Shown here piece by piece: positions 43,761 through 54,585 of a stretch of 64,000 nt of DNA. The stretch comes from Elymus sibiricus (Eukaryota > Streptophyta > Magnoliopsida > Poales > Poaceae), in the NCBI GenBank assembly GCA_039707655.1, contig CM077671.1:306280509-306344508 (forward strand), given 5' to 3'. The notes under the pieces were generated by a model that was not told the origin of the DNA, searched no databases, and saw nothing but the letters and a program-made list of their open reading frames with translations. Position 1 is the stretch's first letter; the number at the start of each line of letters is the position of its first letter. The position numbers were made by a program, and so were the translations under genes.

Positions 43761-45563
43761 CCATGCTCGCACCCTACGAGCCTCGACGCCGCGTGGTCCT
43801 GGAGGAGGTGCCAGGTCCTAGTGAGGACCCTGAGCCTCCGGAGGCGTCGGGCGCATGAAGGCCAGGGTCCAACGACTACCTCGACGCTTCAGCGGTACCG
43901 CTTCCAGGTGACTTTTTGGTTCGTACCAGGTAACTTTTTGGTTTGTTCAGATTGAGGGCACCCATCGGGCTGCATTATCCTCAGGCGGTTAGGGCCCGTC
44001 CCTGCAGCCGCGTCGTTTGCGTTTGTATCAGAACCTCTTATGCATTTGATAAATTTCCTAAGTATTTCAAACTGCATGCTCGGTGCTTCGCCACCATGAA
44101 TGTCGCCGCGCCCTAACAATCCCGCTTTCGACCGCCTCGTGATTAAGGGCTAGCATGACGCTGTGCTCGGGTCCGTCCCTGCAGCGTTGGCAAATCCAAG
44201 CGGTCGAGCTTTGTCTCGCGGGCCATCCCCGTGCACGTCACCTCCCATGGCCCTTGGTGCTACGTCCTCGCATGAGCTAATCGAGAGTGGGTGAGTCAGG
44301 GCGCGTGGCACGGTTCCTGCAACCATAGTCGGCGTTTCGCCGCCACAGGAGCCGCGCGCCGGGTGTTTCCTCCTCGGGTTTGTCGCATGAGAAGACTGGC
44401 CACGGCGTCTGTGCTCGGGTCCGTCCCTGCAGCGTCGACAAATCCAATGGCTGAGCTCTGTCTGGCGGGCCGGCCCCGCTCACGTCACCTCCAGGGGTCA
44501 TTGGTGTTTGGCCATCTCTTGCGATGGCCCTCGGAAATTCACTCGGCGCAGGTTTCTCCAAAAATGTACAGGGATTGCAATGGCGCCTCCTACCAGAAGA
44601 TTCAGGCGCAACCCGCCTTTGAGGTAGGGCCCCGTGAGTCCCGCGCTGGCTCACGGGTGCCCAAATACACCTCCAGTTCTACCGTGCAGGCCACGTGTGT
44701 GAACTTAATGGGCTGTACACGCCCAGGGGGCTCAGGAGCCGAGCCCCCCCTTCCCACATCCAAGTGGAAGCCCCATGCTCCGCGCTGGCGGATGACACTG
44801 TCGCTTAGCGGCTATGCCCACGCAATGTGGAAGCCCCATGCTCCGCGCTGGTGGATAAACAACTGAGTGCGCACTAGCGGCTGCATCCAACCTCAGGACG
44901 GCCCCTCACGGCCCCGTCTTGCGGCATTCCCCTAGGATGCCCGCGCGAGGGGGCTGCACGGGGGCTACGCTCAGGCTGGGCCTGGCGCGCGCCACCTCCC
45001 CAGGTCCCCGATACCTGGTCTCCACGCGTCCCTCTCAGGCAAAAGCTGGCGAGGAAAGGTATGGGAGCCGCTCCTACGTCAAGGGGGACCCCTGAGTGTC
45101 GCGGCTCAGGGGCCTCACTGGTCACATAGCCCCTCACCCTTTGGTCTCGTCCTGGTGATCCGGACGCCCCAACGGCGGTTGAGGTATGCGCGGGACCGGG
45201 CCCTGCCGACGCAGAGCTCAAGGCGCTCCAAATCTCCAAATTGACCCCGTCGTCGCCATGTTCCCTTCATGAGGGCTGCTCGTACGTCAAGGGGGACTCC
45301 TGAGCATCGCGACTCAGGGGCCTCACTGGTCACATAGCCCCTCACCCCTTGGTCTCTTCCTGGTGATCCGGACGCCCCAACGGCGATCGAGGTATGCGCG
45401 GGATCGGGCCCTGCCGACGCAGAGCACTACAGCAAACAGGAAGGAAGCTAGGCGAGGAAGGAAACCACATAATTTAAATAGTCATTACAAGCATTGAATG
45501 TCTCCGAAAATGCAAACAAGCCTAACTCCTCCGCGAGGCACGATAAATGTTGCAGGAAAGGAC
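43761..45563. repeat. Tat2 spacer of diverged tandem repeats, no gene
   Basis: Contains at least two repeat pairs: about 44163-44259 with 44411-44506, and 45075-45216 with 45283-45425. A shorter pair (GAAGCCCCATGCTCCGCGC) is at about 44767 and 44830. Open frames (e.g. 44291-44866) run through these repeats and look non-coding. Such repeat-rich spacers between pol and the antisense gene are common in Tat elements. Confidence 0.7.
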
Positions 45564-47109
45564 CTAGGAGGAGGAGCTGACGCTGCTGCATGCCCCAACC
45601 ACGGGAAGCTCGTCGTCGACATCGCTGCCGTTGTCGTCGTCGTCATTGACCTTCGCAGTTGCGGGAGGCGAGGGAACGGCGACGCAGGCGAACTTCTTCA
45701 TCAGCGCCTCCAGGACGCCCTCCATGGCCGTCGCCGTAGCGGCGCGAACCCCGGGATCAACCGGGTGGATCACGGAGCCGAAGTCGAAACCCGGCTCGCG
45801 AAGGTAGAGGTGGCTGAAGACGCGCGTCGCGGCCGCGGACAAGAGGTCGCGGCACTCACTCTCCAAGACGGTCTCCACCCTGGCAACAGCACCTTGGAGC
45901 ACCTCGGCAAGCTTTGAAGAGAGCCCCGTGAAGCCGCTCTCAGGAGCTACGAGGGGTTCCGTGAATCCCCGCCGGCAGAAGGAGTGCAGCGCCTGACGGA
46001 GCCTGAGCTCGACGGAGGGGAGGGCGTCGCGCTCCGCAGCCTTTCTCTCCTCAGCCACAGCAAGGGCCTTCTCCCTGGCGTCGAGCTGAGCCTTCTCTGA
46101 CGCTACTTCCTCCTTCAGCTTGTCCAGATGCTCGCGCTCCGTGGCTTGGTCGTCCACCACCTTGGACAGCGCGGAGTCGCGGTCGGCAAGTTTGGCCTCG
46201 CAGGCCTTGAGGTCTCCCTCCCGCTGGCGGAGCTGTTCCGCGAGCATAGTCTTCTCCTCCTGAAGAGCCTTCAGGCTGACCTCCGCTTCACCGCAGCGCT
46301 TCGCAGCAGACGCAGCATCGACCAGCGCCGCGTCGCGAGCCGCCTTGGCTGACGCGGTTCCTTCTTGCTCACAACAGCGGTGGCCTCGGCTTGGCTCCAA
46401 ACTACCATGGCAGCGGCGTCGGCCTGGAGCCACCCAGAAAGGAGCCCCAAGCGCTCCTTCACGAGGCGACCGTCGGCACTCCGGAGATCGTCCCGAACCT
46501 GATCCAGAGCAGCATAGGCCCCCTCCAGGGTGCCTGACTCAACCAGAGGGCCACGACTCAGAGGTGTCAGGGCCTGGCGCGGAGGTGGCGTCTGCGCGGC
46601 AGCGGACGCCACCACCAGGGGGGCAGAAGCATTGAAGGCCGAGGGTGCCGGAGGCTGCGGTACCGCCACAGACAAGGCAGGGACGGGCGGTCCCGCGGCC
46701 AGCCGACCCTCGGGGGCTGGCCTCTCAGGCAGCAGCGCAGATGCACCCCCAGGGGCAGAAGCAACCTCTCTAACGGGCGTCGGGGGCTCCGCAGCCGCGA
46801 CAAGGAGAGTCGCCCAGTGAGCCTCCTCGCCCACGATATCCGGCTCCTCATCAGGCGTCGGCAGGGCACCAAGAACGGGCGTCACATTAGAAGGTACCTT
46901 CGGCTTGACGCCCGCCTTCTTCTTCTTCACCTTCAGCAGGACGGCGCTCCTGGTTACCAAGCAAAGAAGGGACCGTGAGCACGCGAGCCACCAGCGGGCG
47001 GCCGAAAACCAAGCAGGGCTACTTACTCTTCGACGTCGACCCACTTCCTCTTCTTCTCCACCTCGGCGAAGGCGGGAATGCCCTCTCCCTTCTCTGGGGA
47101 GGCGCCACC
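45564..47109 (-). pseudogene. Tat2 antisense gene, 3' part: coiled-coil C-terminal half
   Basis: The minus strand continues the gene from 56229 after the nested complex, in frame. A predicted intron is 47026-46950 (77 nt; GA/GTAAGT to TAACCAG), with phase kept. The next exon is Pro/Ala rich, then turns into a long Glu/Lys/Ala-rich coiled coil (LKALQEEKTMLAEQLRQRE, AKLADRDSALSKVVDDQAT) and ends with an acidic tail DDDDNGSDVDDE and a stop at 45564. A one-base frameshift lies near 46375. The coiled coil matches in type the Tat1 gene at 24400-24680, although the sequences are far apart. Confidence 0.75.
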
Positions 47110-47643
47110 TGATACGTCTCCAACGTATCTATAATTTATGAAGTATTCATGCCATGTTTACAATAATTTTATATGATTTTGGTATGATTTTATTAGAACT
47201 AACCCGGACTGACGCTGTTTTCAGCAGAACTACCATGATGTCGTTTTTTGTGCAGAAATAAAAGTTCTCGGAATGGGCTGAAAATTTACGGAGAATATTT
47301 TTGGAAAATATAAAAAATACTGGAGCAAAAAGATACCGGAGAGGAGTCCCGAGGCAGCGACAAGCCTAGGGGGCGACCCCCCTAGGGCGTGCCCCCATGG
47401 CTTGTGGGTCCCTCGGGAGTCCCCTTGACGTGGCACCGACGCCAAAAATTCCTATAAATACCAAAACCCCCAGAAAGAAACCTAGATCAGGAGTTCCGCC
47501 GCCGCAAGCCTCTATAGCCACGAAAAACCAATCGGGAGCCCGTTCTGGCACCCTGCTGGAGGGGGAAACCATCACCGGAGGCCATCTTCATCATCCCGGC
47601 GGTCTCCATGACGAGGAGGGAGTAGTTCACCCTCGGAGCTGAT
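47110..47643 (+). repeat. LTR A, truncated after 534 bp
   Basis: Matches LTR C up to about 47643, then jumps to 3' internal sequence. TATA box at 47453-47460. Confidence 0.88.
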
Positions 47644-47960
47644 GATCGTACTTGAGGATTGGGCATAGCTAATATTTGAGTGTGTGTCATGAATGGATCA
47701 ATGATTGAGCATGATGGGCTAGGGATAACTTTCTTTAGTGTTGATATTTTGAAAGACATGGTTGCTTGTTGACATGCTTGAGTATTGAAGTCATTATGTT
47801 AAAACTAGACTATTGCTTTGAATCATTTACTAGTCCAAATGTCCATGCTATACAAAGAAGATAAGAATATGATGAACATGTTAGGCAGCATTCCACATCA
47901 AAAATTCTGTTTTTATCATTTACCTACTCGAGGACGAGTAGGAATTAAGCTTGGGGATGC
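47644..47960 (+). other. 3' internal end between LTR A and LTR B
   Basis: Noncoding. Ends in the hairpin CCTACTCG-AGGA-CGAGTAGG (47923-47942, 8-bp stem) and polypurine tract AAGCTTGGGGATGC (47947-47960), matching the end of the second internal region at 54548-54585. Confidence 0.85.
47923..47942 (+). other. Hairpin before the polypurine tract of the A-B segment
   Basis: 8-bp perfect stem 47923-47930 / 47935-47942, loop AGGA. The counterpart at 54548-54567 has one A-C mismatch. Confidence 0.75.
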
Positions 47961-49628
47961 TGACACGTCTCCAACGTATCTATAATTTTTGCTTGTTCCA
48001 TGCTGTTATATTATCATTCTTGGATGTTTTACAATCATTTTACTACAATTTTATACTATTTTTGGGACTAATCTATTAACCTAGAGCCTAGTGCCAGTTT
48101 CTGTTTTTTCCGTGTTTTTGAGTTTTACAGAAAAGGAATATCAAACGGAGCCCAAACGGAATAAAAATCTACGGTGATTTTTTTATGGACCAGAAGAAGC
48201 CCAGGGAGTGTTGGAGTTGGGCCAGAAGAGCCACGAGGCCACCACAAGCCTGGGGGGCGCCTCCCCCCTAGGGCGCGCCCCCCTGGCTTGTCGTCACCTC
48301 GTGCCCCCCTGGACTTGTTTCCGCCGCCAAAAATTCCTATAAATATAGAAACCCCCAGAAACAAACCTAGATCGGGAGTTCCGCCGCCGCAAGCCTCTAG
48401 AGCCACGAAAAACCAATCGGGAGCCCGTTCCGGCTCCCTGCCGGAGGGGGAAACCATCACCGGAGGCCATCTTCATCATCCCGGCGGTCTCCATGACGAG
48501 GAGGGAGTAGTTCACCCTCGGAGCTGAGGGTATGTACCAGTAGCTATGTGTTTGATCTCTCTCTCTCTCGTGTTCTTGAGATGACACGATCTTGATGTAC
48601 CGCGAGCTTTATTAATATAGATGAATCATATGGAGTTTTCCCCTCTCTATCTTCTTGTGATGAATTGAGTTTTCCCTTTGAAGTTTTCTTATCGGATTGA
48701 GTCTTTAAGGATTTGAGAACACTTGATGTATGTCTTGCGATGGGATATCTGTGGTGACAATGGGATGTTCTATTGATCCACTTGATGTATGTTTTGGTGA
48801 TCAACTTGCGGGTTCTGTGACCTTGGGAATCTATGCATAGGGGTTGGCACACATTTTCGTCTTGACTCTCCGGTAGAAACTTTGGGGCACTCTTTGAAGT
48901 TCTTTGTGTTGGATTGAACATGATGAATCTGAAATTGTGTGATGCATATCGTATAATCAAGCCCATGGGTACTCGTGGTGACATTGGAGTATCTAGGTGA
49001 CATTAGGGTTTTGGTTGATGTGTATCTTAAGGTGTTATTTTAGTGCGAACTCTAGGGCTGTTCGTGACACTTATAGGGATAGCTCATAAGATTGATCGGA
49101 AAAGATAACTTTGAGGTGGTTTCATACCCTACAGTAATTTCTTTGTTTGTTCTCCGCTATTTGTGACTTTGGAGTGAATTCTTTGTCGCACGTGAGGGAT
49201 TTACATATGATTCAACTATGTTAGTATTGTTGAGAGAACTTGCACTAGTGAAAGTATGAACCCTAGGCCTTGTTTCTAAGCATTGCAATACCGTTTGTGC
49301 TCACTTTTATCATTAGTTACCTTGCTGTTTTTATATTTTCAGATTACAAAAACCTATATCTACCATCCATATTACACTTGTATCACCATCTCTTCGCCGA
49401 ACTAGTGCACCTATACAATTTACCATTGTATTGGGTGTGTTGGGGACACAAGAGACTCTTTGTTATTTGGTTGCAGGGTTGTTTGAGAGAGACCATCTTC
49501 ATCCTACGCCTCCCACGGATTGATAAACCTTAGGTCATCCACTTGAGGGAAAATTGCTACTGTCCTACAAAACTCTGCGCTTGGAGGCCCAACAAAGTCT
49601 ACAAGAATAAAGTTGCGTAGTAGCATCA
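47961..49628 (+). repeat. LTR B (1668 bp)
   Basis: Begins tgacacgtctcc, ends gtagcatca. First 150 bp of a different subtype from A and C, then similar to them, so it is a chimera or a sister subfamily. TATA-like tataaata near 48340. Confidence 0.9.
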
Positions 49629-49638
49629 AGCTCTTTTC

Positions 49639-49656
49639 TGGCGCCGTTGCCGGGGA
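49639..49656 (+). other. Primer binding site after LTR B
   Basis: tggcgccgttgccgggga, 10 bp after LTR B; tRNA-Asp type as in Athila elements. Confidence 0.9.
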
Positions 49657-49753
49657 GGTGAGTGCTTGAAGGTATATCTTTAGATCTTGCAATTGAATCT
49701 TTTAGTTTCTTGTTTTTCACTAGTTTGGTTTTATAAAAGAAAACTACAAAAAA

Positions 49754-51544
49754 ATGGAATTGAGGTTGCCTCATATGCTTCATCTTTTTAATGTCTTTCG
49801 TGAAAATGATGGAAAGGAAAATTGTGCTCAAGTGTTAGAAGAAGAAGTTATTAAAATGTTTGGCACTAAATCTTTGAGTGATGAGCATGATTGCAATGTT
49901 GTTAGTATGAATTCTTTGAAAATCCATAGTACTAATGATGATTGCACTAGTCATGATAAAAAGATTTCTTATAAGCATGTCAATTTTTGTGGAGTGCATA
50001 GAGTTTGTGAAGACATGCCTAAAAGGGAAGATAGATTTTGTAAGAGGCATAAGTTTTTAGGAACTAAATGGTTGCAAGAGAGGCTATATGTTTGTGTTGA
50101 AAGACTTAATATTTCTCGCCGTCCTTGTGAACTTTGCAATGAAAGTGGTCATTTTAATTTCCAATGTGAATTATTTCATGATCGAATTGTGTCCAAAAAT
50201 TGTGATAACCTCATTACCCTTGAGCATCATAATGAACTTAGTCTATTTTTGGGGTATGAAGAAATGAAACATAAAACTAAGGATGTTCCAGCTTGGGTTC
50301 TCATGAAAATGATTGATTTTGATCTAAATGAAATCTATATGTATTGCGTGGTAAATTGCATTGAGAATCCTTATATTGCCAATTACTTAAAGACAAGAAA
50401 ACAAATAGAAGATGAAGAGAATACTAATGAAGGGTAAGAGGTTTCCCAATATCCTCCTATTTTTCTTATGATGAATCAGGTAAAGAGGAGGAGCTTTTTA
50501 TTCAACCAACCTCTTCAAAAAGAAGCTTGGAGGAATTAAATAAACCCACACATAATGTGGTGAAGAAGAAGAAAAGAAGGAAAAGTAAAGGTAAAGAGGT
50601 ATCTATCCCAAATAATGTTGCTCCCATTATTGATAGGCCTCATGAGAATGAATCAAAAATAGTTGTGGAAGATGATACACTTGAGGATGATTTTGTTATG
50701 ACTATTGCTTGTTGTGATAATTATGATTGGGAAGGTAATGATATTTCTTATAATCTTGAAAATATTTATGGCACCAACTTGGAAGATGATGATAATAATT
50801 GCTATACTATTGGTGCTATTCATACTATTAATGATGAGAGTGATTATGTTTATAATATACAAAGCCACAAGCTTGGGGATGCTATGTTTGATGAAAATGA
50901 CATGTTTGAGAATTTATTTGCTGCAATTAATGTTTGTCCCAAGCTTGGGGATGCTATGCTTAATGAAGATGATCTTTTTATTCCCCCCTACTTTGAATGA
51001 TCAAATTTGTTATAAAGATTGCATGCCTCCTACTTATGATGATTATTGTGATGATACTTATGCGATGAAAAAGAGTGATGATTACTATTATGATACTTGT
51101 CATAATTATGAATATCCTTTTACTGAATATTACTCTTTTAATGTGGAACCAATTTGTAGTATTCAATTCTTTTATGATACTCTCACTATTAGTCATGAGA
51201 AGAAATTTTCTTGTGTGGAGAGTAGTAAAATTTCTATGCTTGTAGATCATGAAAAGAATGCTTTATGTGCTGGTTATATTGTGAAATTCCTTCATGATGC
51301 TACTGAAAATTATTATGAGGGAGGAACATATGCTTGTAGGAATTGCAATAATATCAAGTTTCCTCTCTATGTGTTCAAAGTTTTGAAGTTATGCTTGTTT
51401 TGCCTTCCTATGCTAGTTGATTCTTGCTCCCATAAATTGTTTGCTAACAAAATCCCTATGCATAGGAAGTGGGTTAGACTTAAATGTGCTTGTCATGAGA
51501 TTCATGATGCTCTTTTTCATGTTTCAATTATTATCCCTATGTGA
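49754..51544 (+). pseudogene. Unrecognised ORF with a CCHC zinc knuckle (three frame segments)
   Basis: Not a known gag. Segment 1 (49754-50437, 227 codons) starts at the first ATG after the primer site and has a perfect CCHC knuckle CELCNESGHFNFQC (C125, C128, H133, C138), the type that binds nucleic acid in gag. Segment 2 (about 50460-51000, one frame off) is Lys-rich, then Asp/Asn/Tyr rich, with two copies of KLGDAM. Segment 3 (about 50985-51544, frame of segment 1) is Tyr/Asp rich, then Cys rich (CRNCNN, KCACHEIHD). Two shifts that cancel suggest one ancestral protein of near 600 residues. It may be a gag-like packaging protein of a non-autonomous family; function unknown. Confidence 0.55.
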
Positions 51545-51595
51545 GCATCATTGAAATCATCATGCCTAGCTAAAAGACATTAAAGAAAAGCCCTT

Positions 51596-51613
51596 GTTGG
51601 GAGACAACCCAAC
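51596..51613 (+). other. Stem-loop after the CCHC ORF
   Basis: gttggg-agacaa-cccaac, 6-bp perfect stem with a 6-nt loop, 52 bp after the ORF stop. It may be an RNA structure; role unknown. Confidence 0.5.
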
Positions 51614-51686
51614 ACTTTTACTTTCTGTTTTTGTCTGTTCACATGATTAATCTACTGTATTAATCATGTTTTGTGCCTTTTATTTC

Positions 51687-53113
51687 AATAAAGTGCCAAG
51701 TAAAGCCTTTGGGATGACTCACAAGATGAGTAGAATTGATGCTGAACCAAAACAGAAACTTTTGACTCCAGTACAGGAATTTGCATTTTTTTACTGGAGC
51801 GTGATAATGATCTGAAATTTTTACACAGTCTTTATATACAAATTCTTCAGGTTGTCCTAATTTTTAATAATTTTCAGAGACAGGGAAGTATGGTTACGCT
51901 ACAGATCTTCACAGACTGTTCTGTTTTTGACAGATTCTGTTTTGCATGCATAGTTTGCTTGTTTTAGTGTTTCCATAGCTTATATTTAGTGGTATAAATT
52001 ATGGGAATAATAGAATTCAGTAGGTATCATGTGGAAACAATTATTAATCTTGTCTTTACAGTACCTAAGTGAATGATCTTTGTTTATTATACTAACCCAT
52101 CTCACGAAGTTCCGTTAAGTTTTGTGTGATTGAAGTTTTCAAGTTTTGGGTGAGACACTGATATGAGGAGAATAAGGAGTGACAAGAACCTAAGCTTGGG
52201 GATGCCCATGGCACCCCCAAGGTAATATCCAAGGAAGACTCAAGCGCCTAAGCTTGGGGATGCCCCGGAAGACATCCCCTCTTTCGTCTTCAACATTATC
52301 GGTATATCTTACTTGGAGCTATATTTTTATTCGTCACATAATATGAGTTTTGCTTGGAGCGTCATTTTATTTTCTTGTTCTCTGTTAGGTGTTATTTATA
52401 ATCTTGTTTTTCAATAAAAAGTTCCAAGAATTGTCTTAGGATGCTTGCATTGCATGTTTTGATGTGTGCTGTGTAAGAATAGAAACTTTTGCTGTAGTGT
52501 TTGAATTTTCATATTTTACTGGAACGTGGAAAGTTTCTAAAAAATTTACACAGTGATTTCATATAAATTATTTAGCATGTACTAAATTTTCATAATTTTT
52601 TGAGTTACAGAAGTACACTGTTTTCATAAATTTCTACAGACTGTTCTGTTTGGACAGATTGATGTCATAGTTTCGTTATCTACTTATCCTATAGTTTCCA
52701 TAGCCTATATTGGTAGATATAAATTGTGGAAATGATATTATACAGTACCTAATGTTTGAAAATTATTATGCAACTTGTCTTGGCAGTACATAAAGAGTTG
52801 ATTTATTATTATGTGTACTAACCTATCTCACGAGTTCTTTTCAAGTTTTGTGTGGAAGATGTTTTTGAGAATAGGTGAACCCATGATATGAGAGGATTGA
52901 AAGAGATACAAAAGCTCAAGATTGGGAATGCCCAAGGCACCCCAAGTAAATATCTCAAGAAGTCTCAAGCATCTAAGCTTGGGGATGCTACGCATCCCAC
53001 CTCTCTTCATCAACAATTATCGGTTAGCCTATGTTGAGCCTAAATTTTTATTCGTTCACATGATGCGTGCTATTCTTGGAGTGCTATTTTTCTTTTGCTT
53101 GCTGTTTAATAAA
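51687..53113 (+). repeat. Two diverged tandem copies of a 0.7-kb noncoding module
   Basis: Module 1 is about 51687-52412, module 2 about 52413-53107, each starting at an AATAAA (51687, 52413; a third is at 53108). In the same order each has ACAGAAACTTTT-like or AGAAACTTTT, TTTTACTGGA, TTTACACAGT, ACAGACTGTTCTGTTT, TTTCCATAGC, ACAGTACCTAA-like, ACTAACC-ATCTCACGA, and paired AAGCTTGGGGATG-like motifs. Small words match but indels are many. Confidence 0.75.
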
Positions 53114-54571
53114 ATGCTTAAGATCTGAAATTCTTAGATGAGAGAGTCTTCACATAGTTATTTAAATTTTTGACTACTCATTGATCTTCACTTATATCTT
53201 TTTTGGAGTAGTTTGTCATTCACTCTCGTGCTTCACTTATATCCTATGAGTAAATGGTTGAATGAATTGAATATCATAAATCTGAAATTAGATATGCTTC
53301 ATATACCTATCCCATGGGGAGTAATGACTTCACACCTAATAAGTATAGGTGGTAAAATTTATTGAAAGTTAGCAAACACCGCATTGGTCACTTGAACAAT
53401 TCATGAAAGAATATTGAAGGAAGAGAGATTCCACATATAAATATACTATCTTGGACATCTTCTATGATTGTGAGCTCATTAATTATTTTCAAACTTGAGC
53501 AAATTAGTTGAAATAGGACAAGGAAGACAACGTAATGAGTTATGTTTGGGTATATTTGTATAGAAGTTATATTGTTATGGATCCTCCAACATGTGGTGCT
53601 TGTTTCCACCTCATACTAGCCAAAACTTCCGCACCAAGTAGAAATACTACTTGTGCATCCAAACACCCTTAAACCAGTTTTGCCATGAGAGTCCACTATA
53701 CCTACCTATGGATTGAGTAAGATCCTTCAAGTAAGTTGTCATCGGTGCAAAAAGCAATAAAAATTGCTCCTAAATATGTATGATCTTTTATTGTGAGGGA
53801 AAATAAGCGTTGTACGAACTTGTGATGGTAAAGAAATAAAAGCGACGGACTGCATAATAAAGGTTGCTATCACAAAGGGCAATACAACGCGACGTTCCTT
53901 TGCATTAAGGGTTTGCACATCCAAAAACAAAAAGCGCATGACAACATCTGCTTCCCTCTGCGAAGGGCCTATCTTTTACTTTCTAGTACTTACCTTTATG
54001 CAAGAGTCATGGTGATCTTCACCACTTCCTATATTTCGCATTTTTCTCTTGGCAAGCGTCATGTGTTGGGGAATGATCTAGACATATATATCCACACAAA
54101 TATATTTGATCATGAATTATTATTGTTGACAATTATCTATATGATAAATAAGTTGGGAGGCAAAACATTAAGCCCCTATCTTTCTCTGTGTTCGATGGAT
54201 GCTATTTGTTCTAAAAATATGCTTTGAGTGTCAATAATCATGGAAGACTATATGATAGTTGAGTATGTGGAATTTTCTAAATCAAAGCTCTTACATAGAC
54301 CCTTCCTGAAAATAAGATGAATTGCAATTGTTCGATGACTAGGAATATGGTTTGTTAGTTTTCAAGAAACTGTCTAGTCTATACTTTAACATGTGAATAG
54401 CATGTTACTTGATCATGAGAAGTTTTATGAGATGAGCTACTGTTTATGGTTTATATTGATGCTAGAAAAAGTGATTGGAATTATCATTGATCAAACTTGT
54501 GCACTTGCTAGCATTCACACTTCACAAATTATTTCTTTTATCATTTACCTACTCGAGGACGAGCAGGAATT
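53114..54571 (+). other. 3' noncoding internal region of the complex
   Basis: No gene; open frames up to about 100 codons do not match anything. The part after about 54130 is related to E3 at 30336-30740. It ends in a hairpin at 54548-54567. Confidence 0.65.
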
Positions 54572-54585
54572 AAGCTTGGGGATGC
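54572..54585 (+). other. Polypurine tract before LTR C
   Basis: aagcttggggatgc directly before LTR C; same as at 47947-47960. Confidence 0.85.

Noticed and set aside
50705..50985. Hydrophobic start of the 279-codon frame as a membrane protein
   Set aside because: The Ile/Met/Leu-rich stretch is the Asp/Asn-rich coding sequence read in the wrong frame; the real segment starts near 50985.
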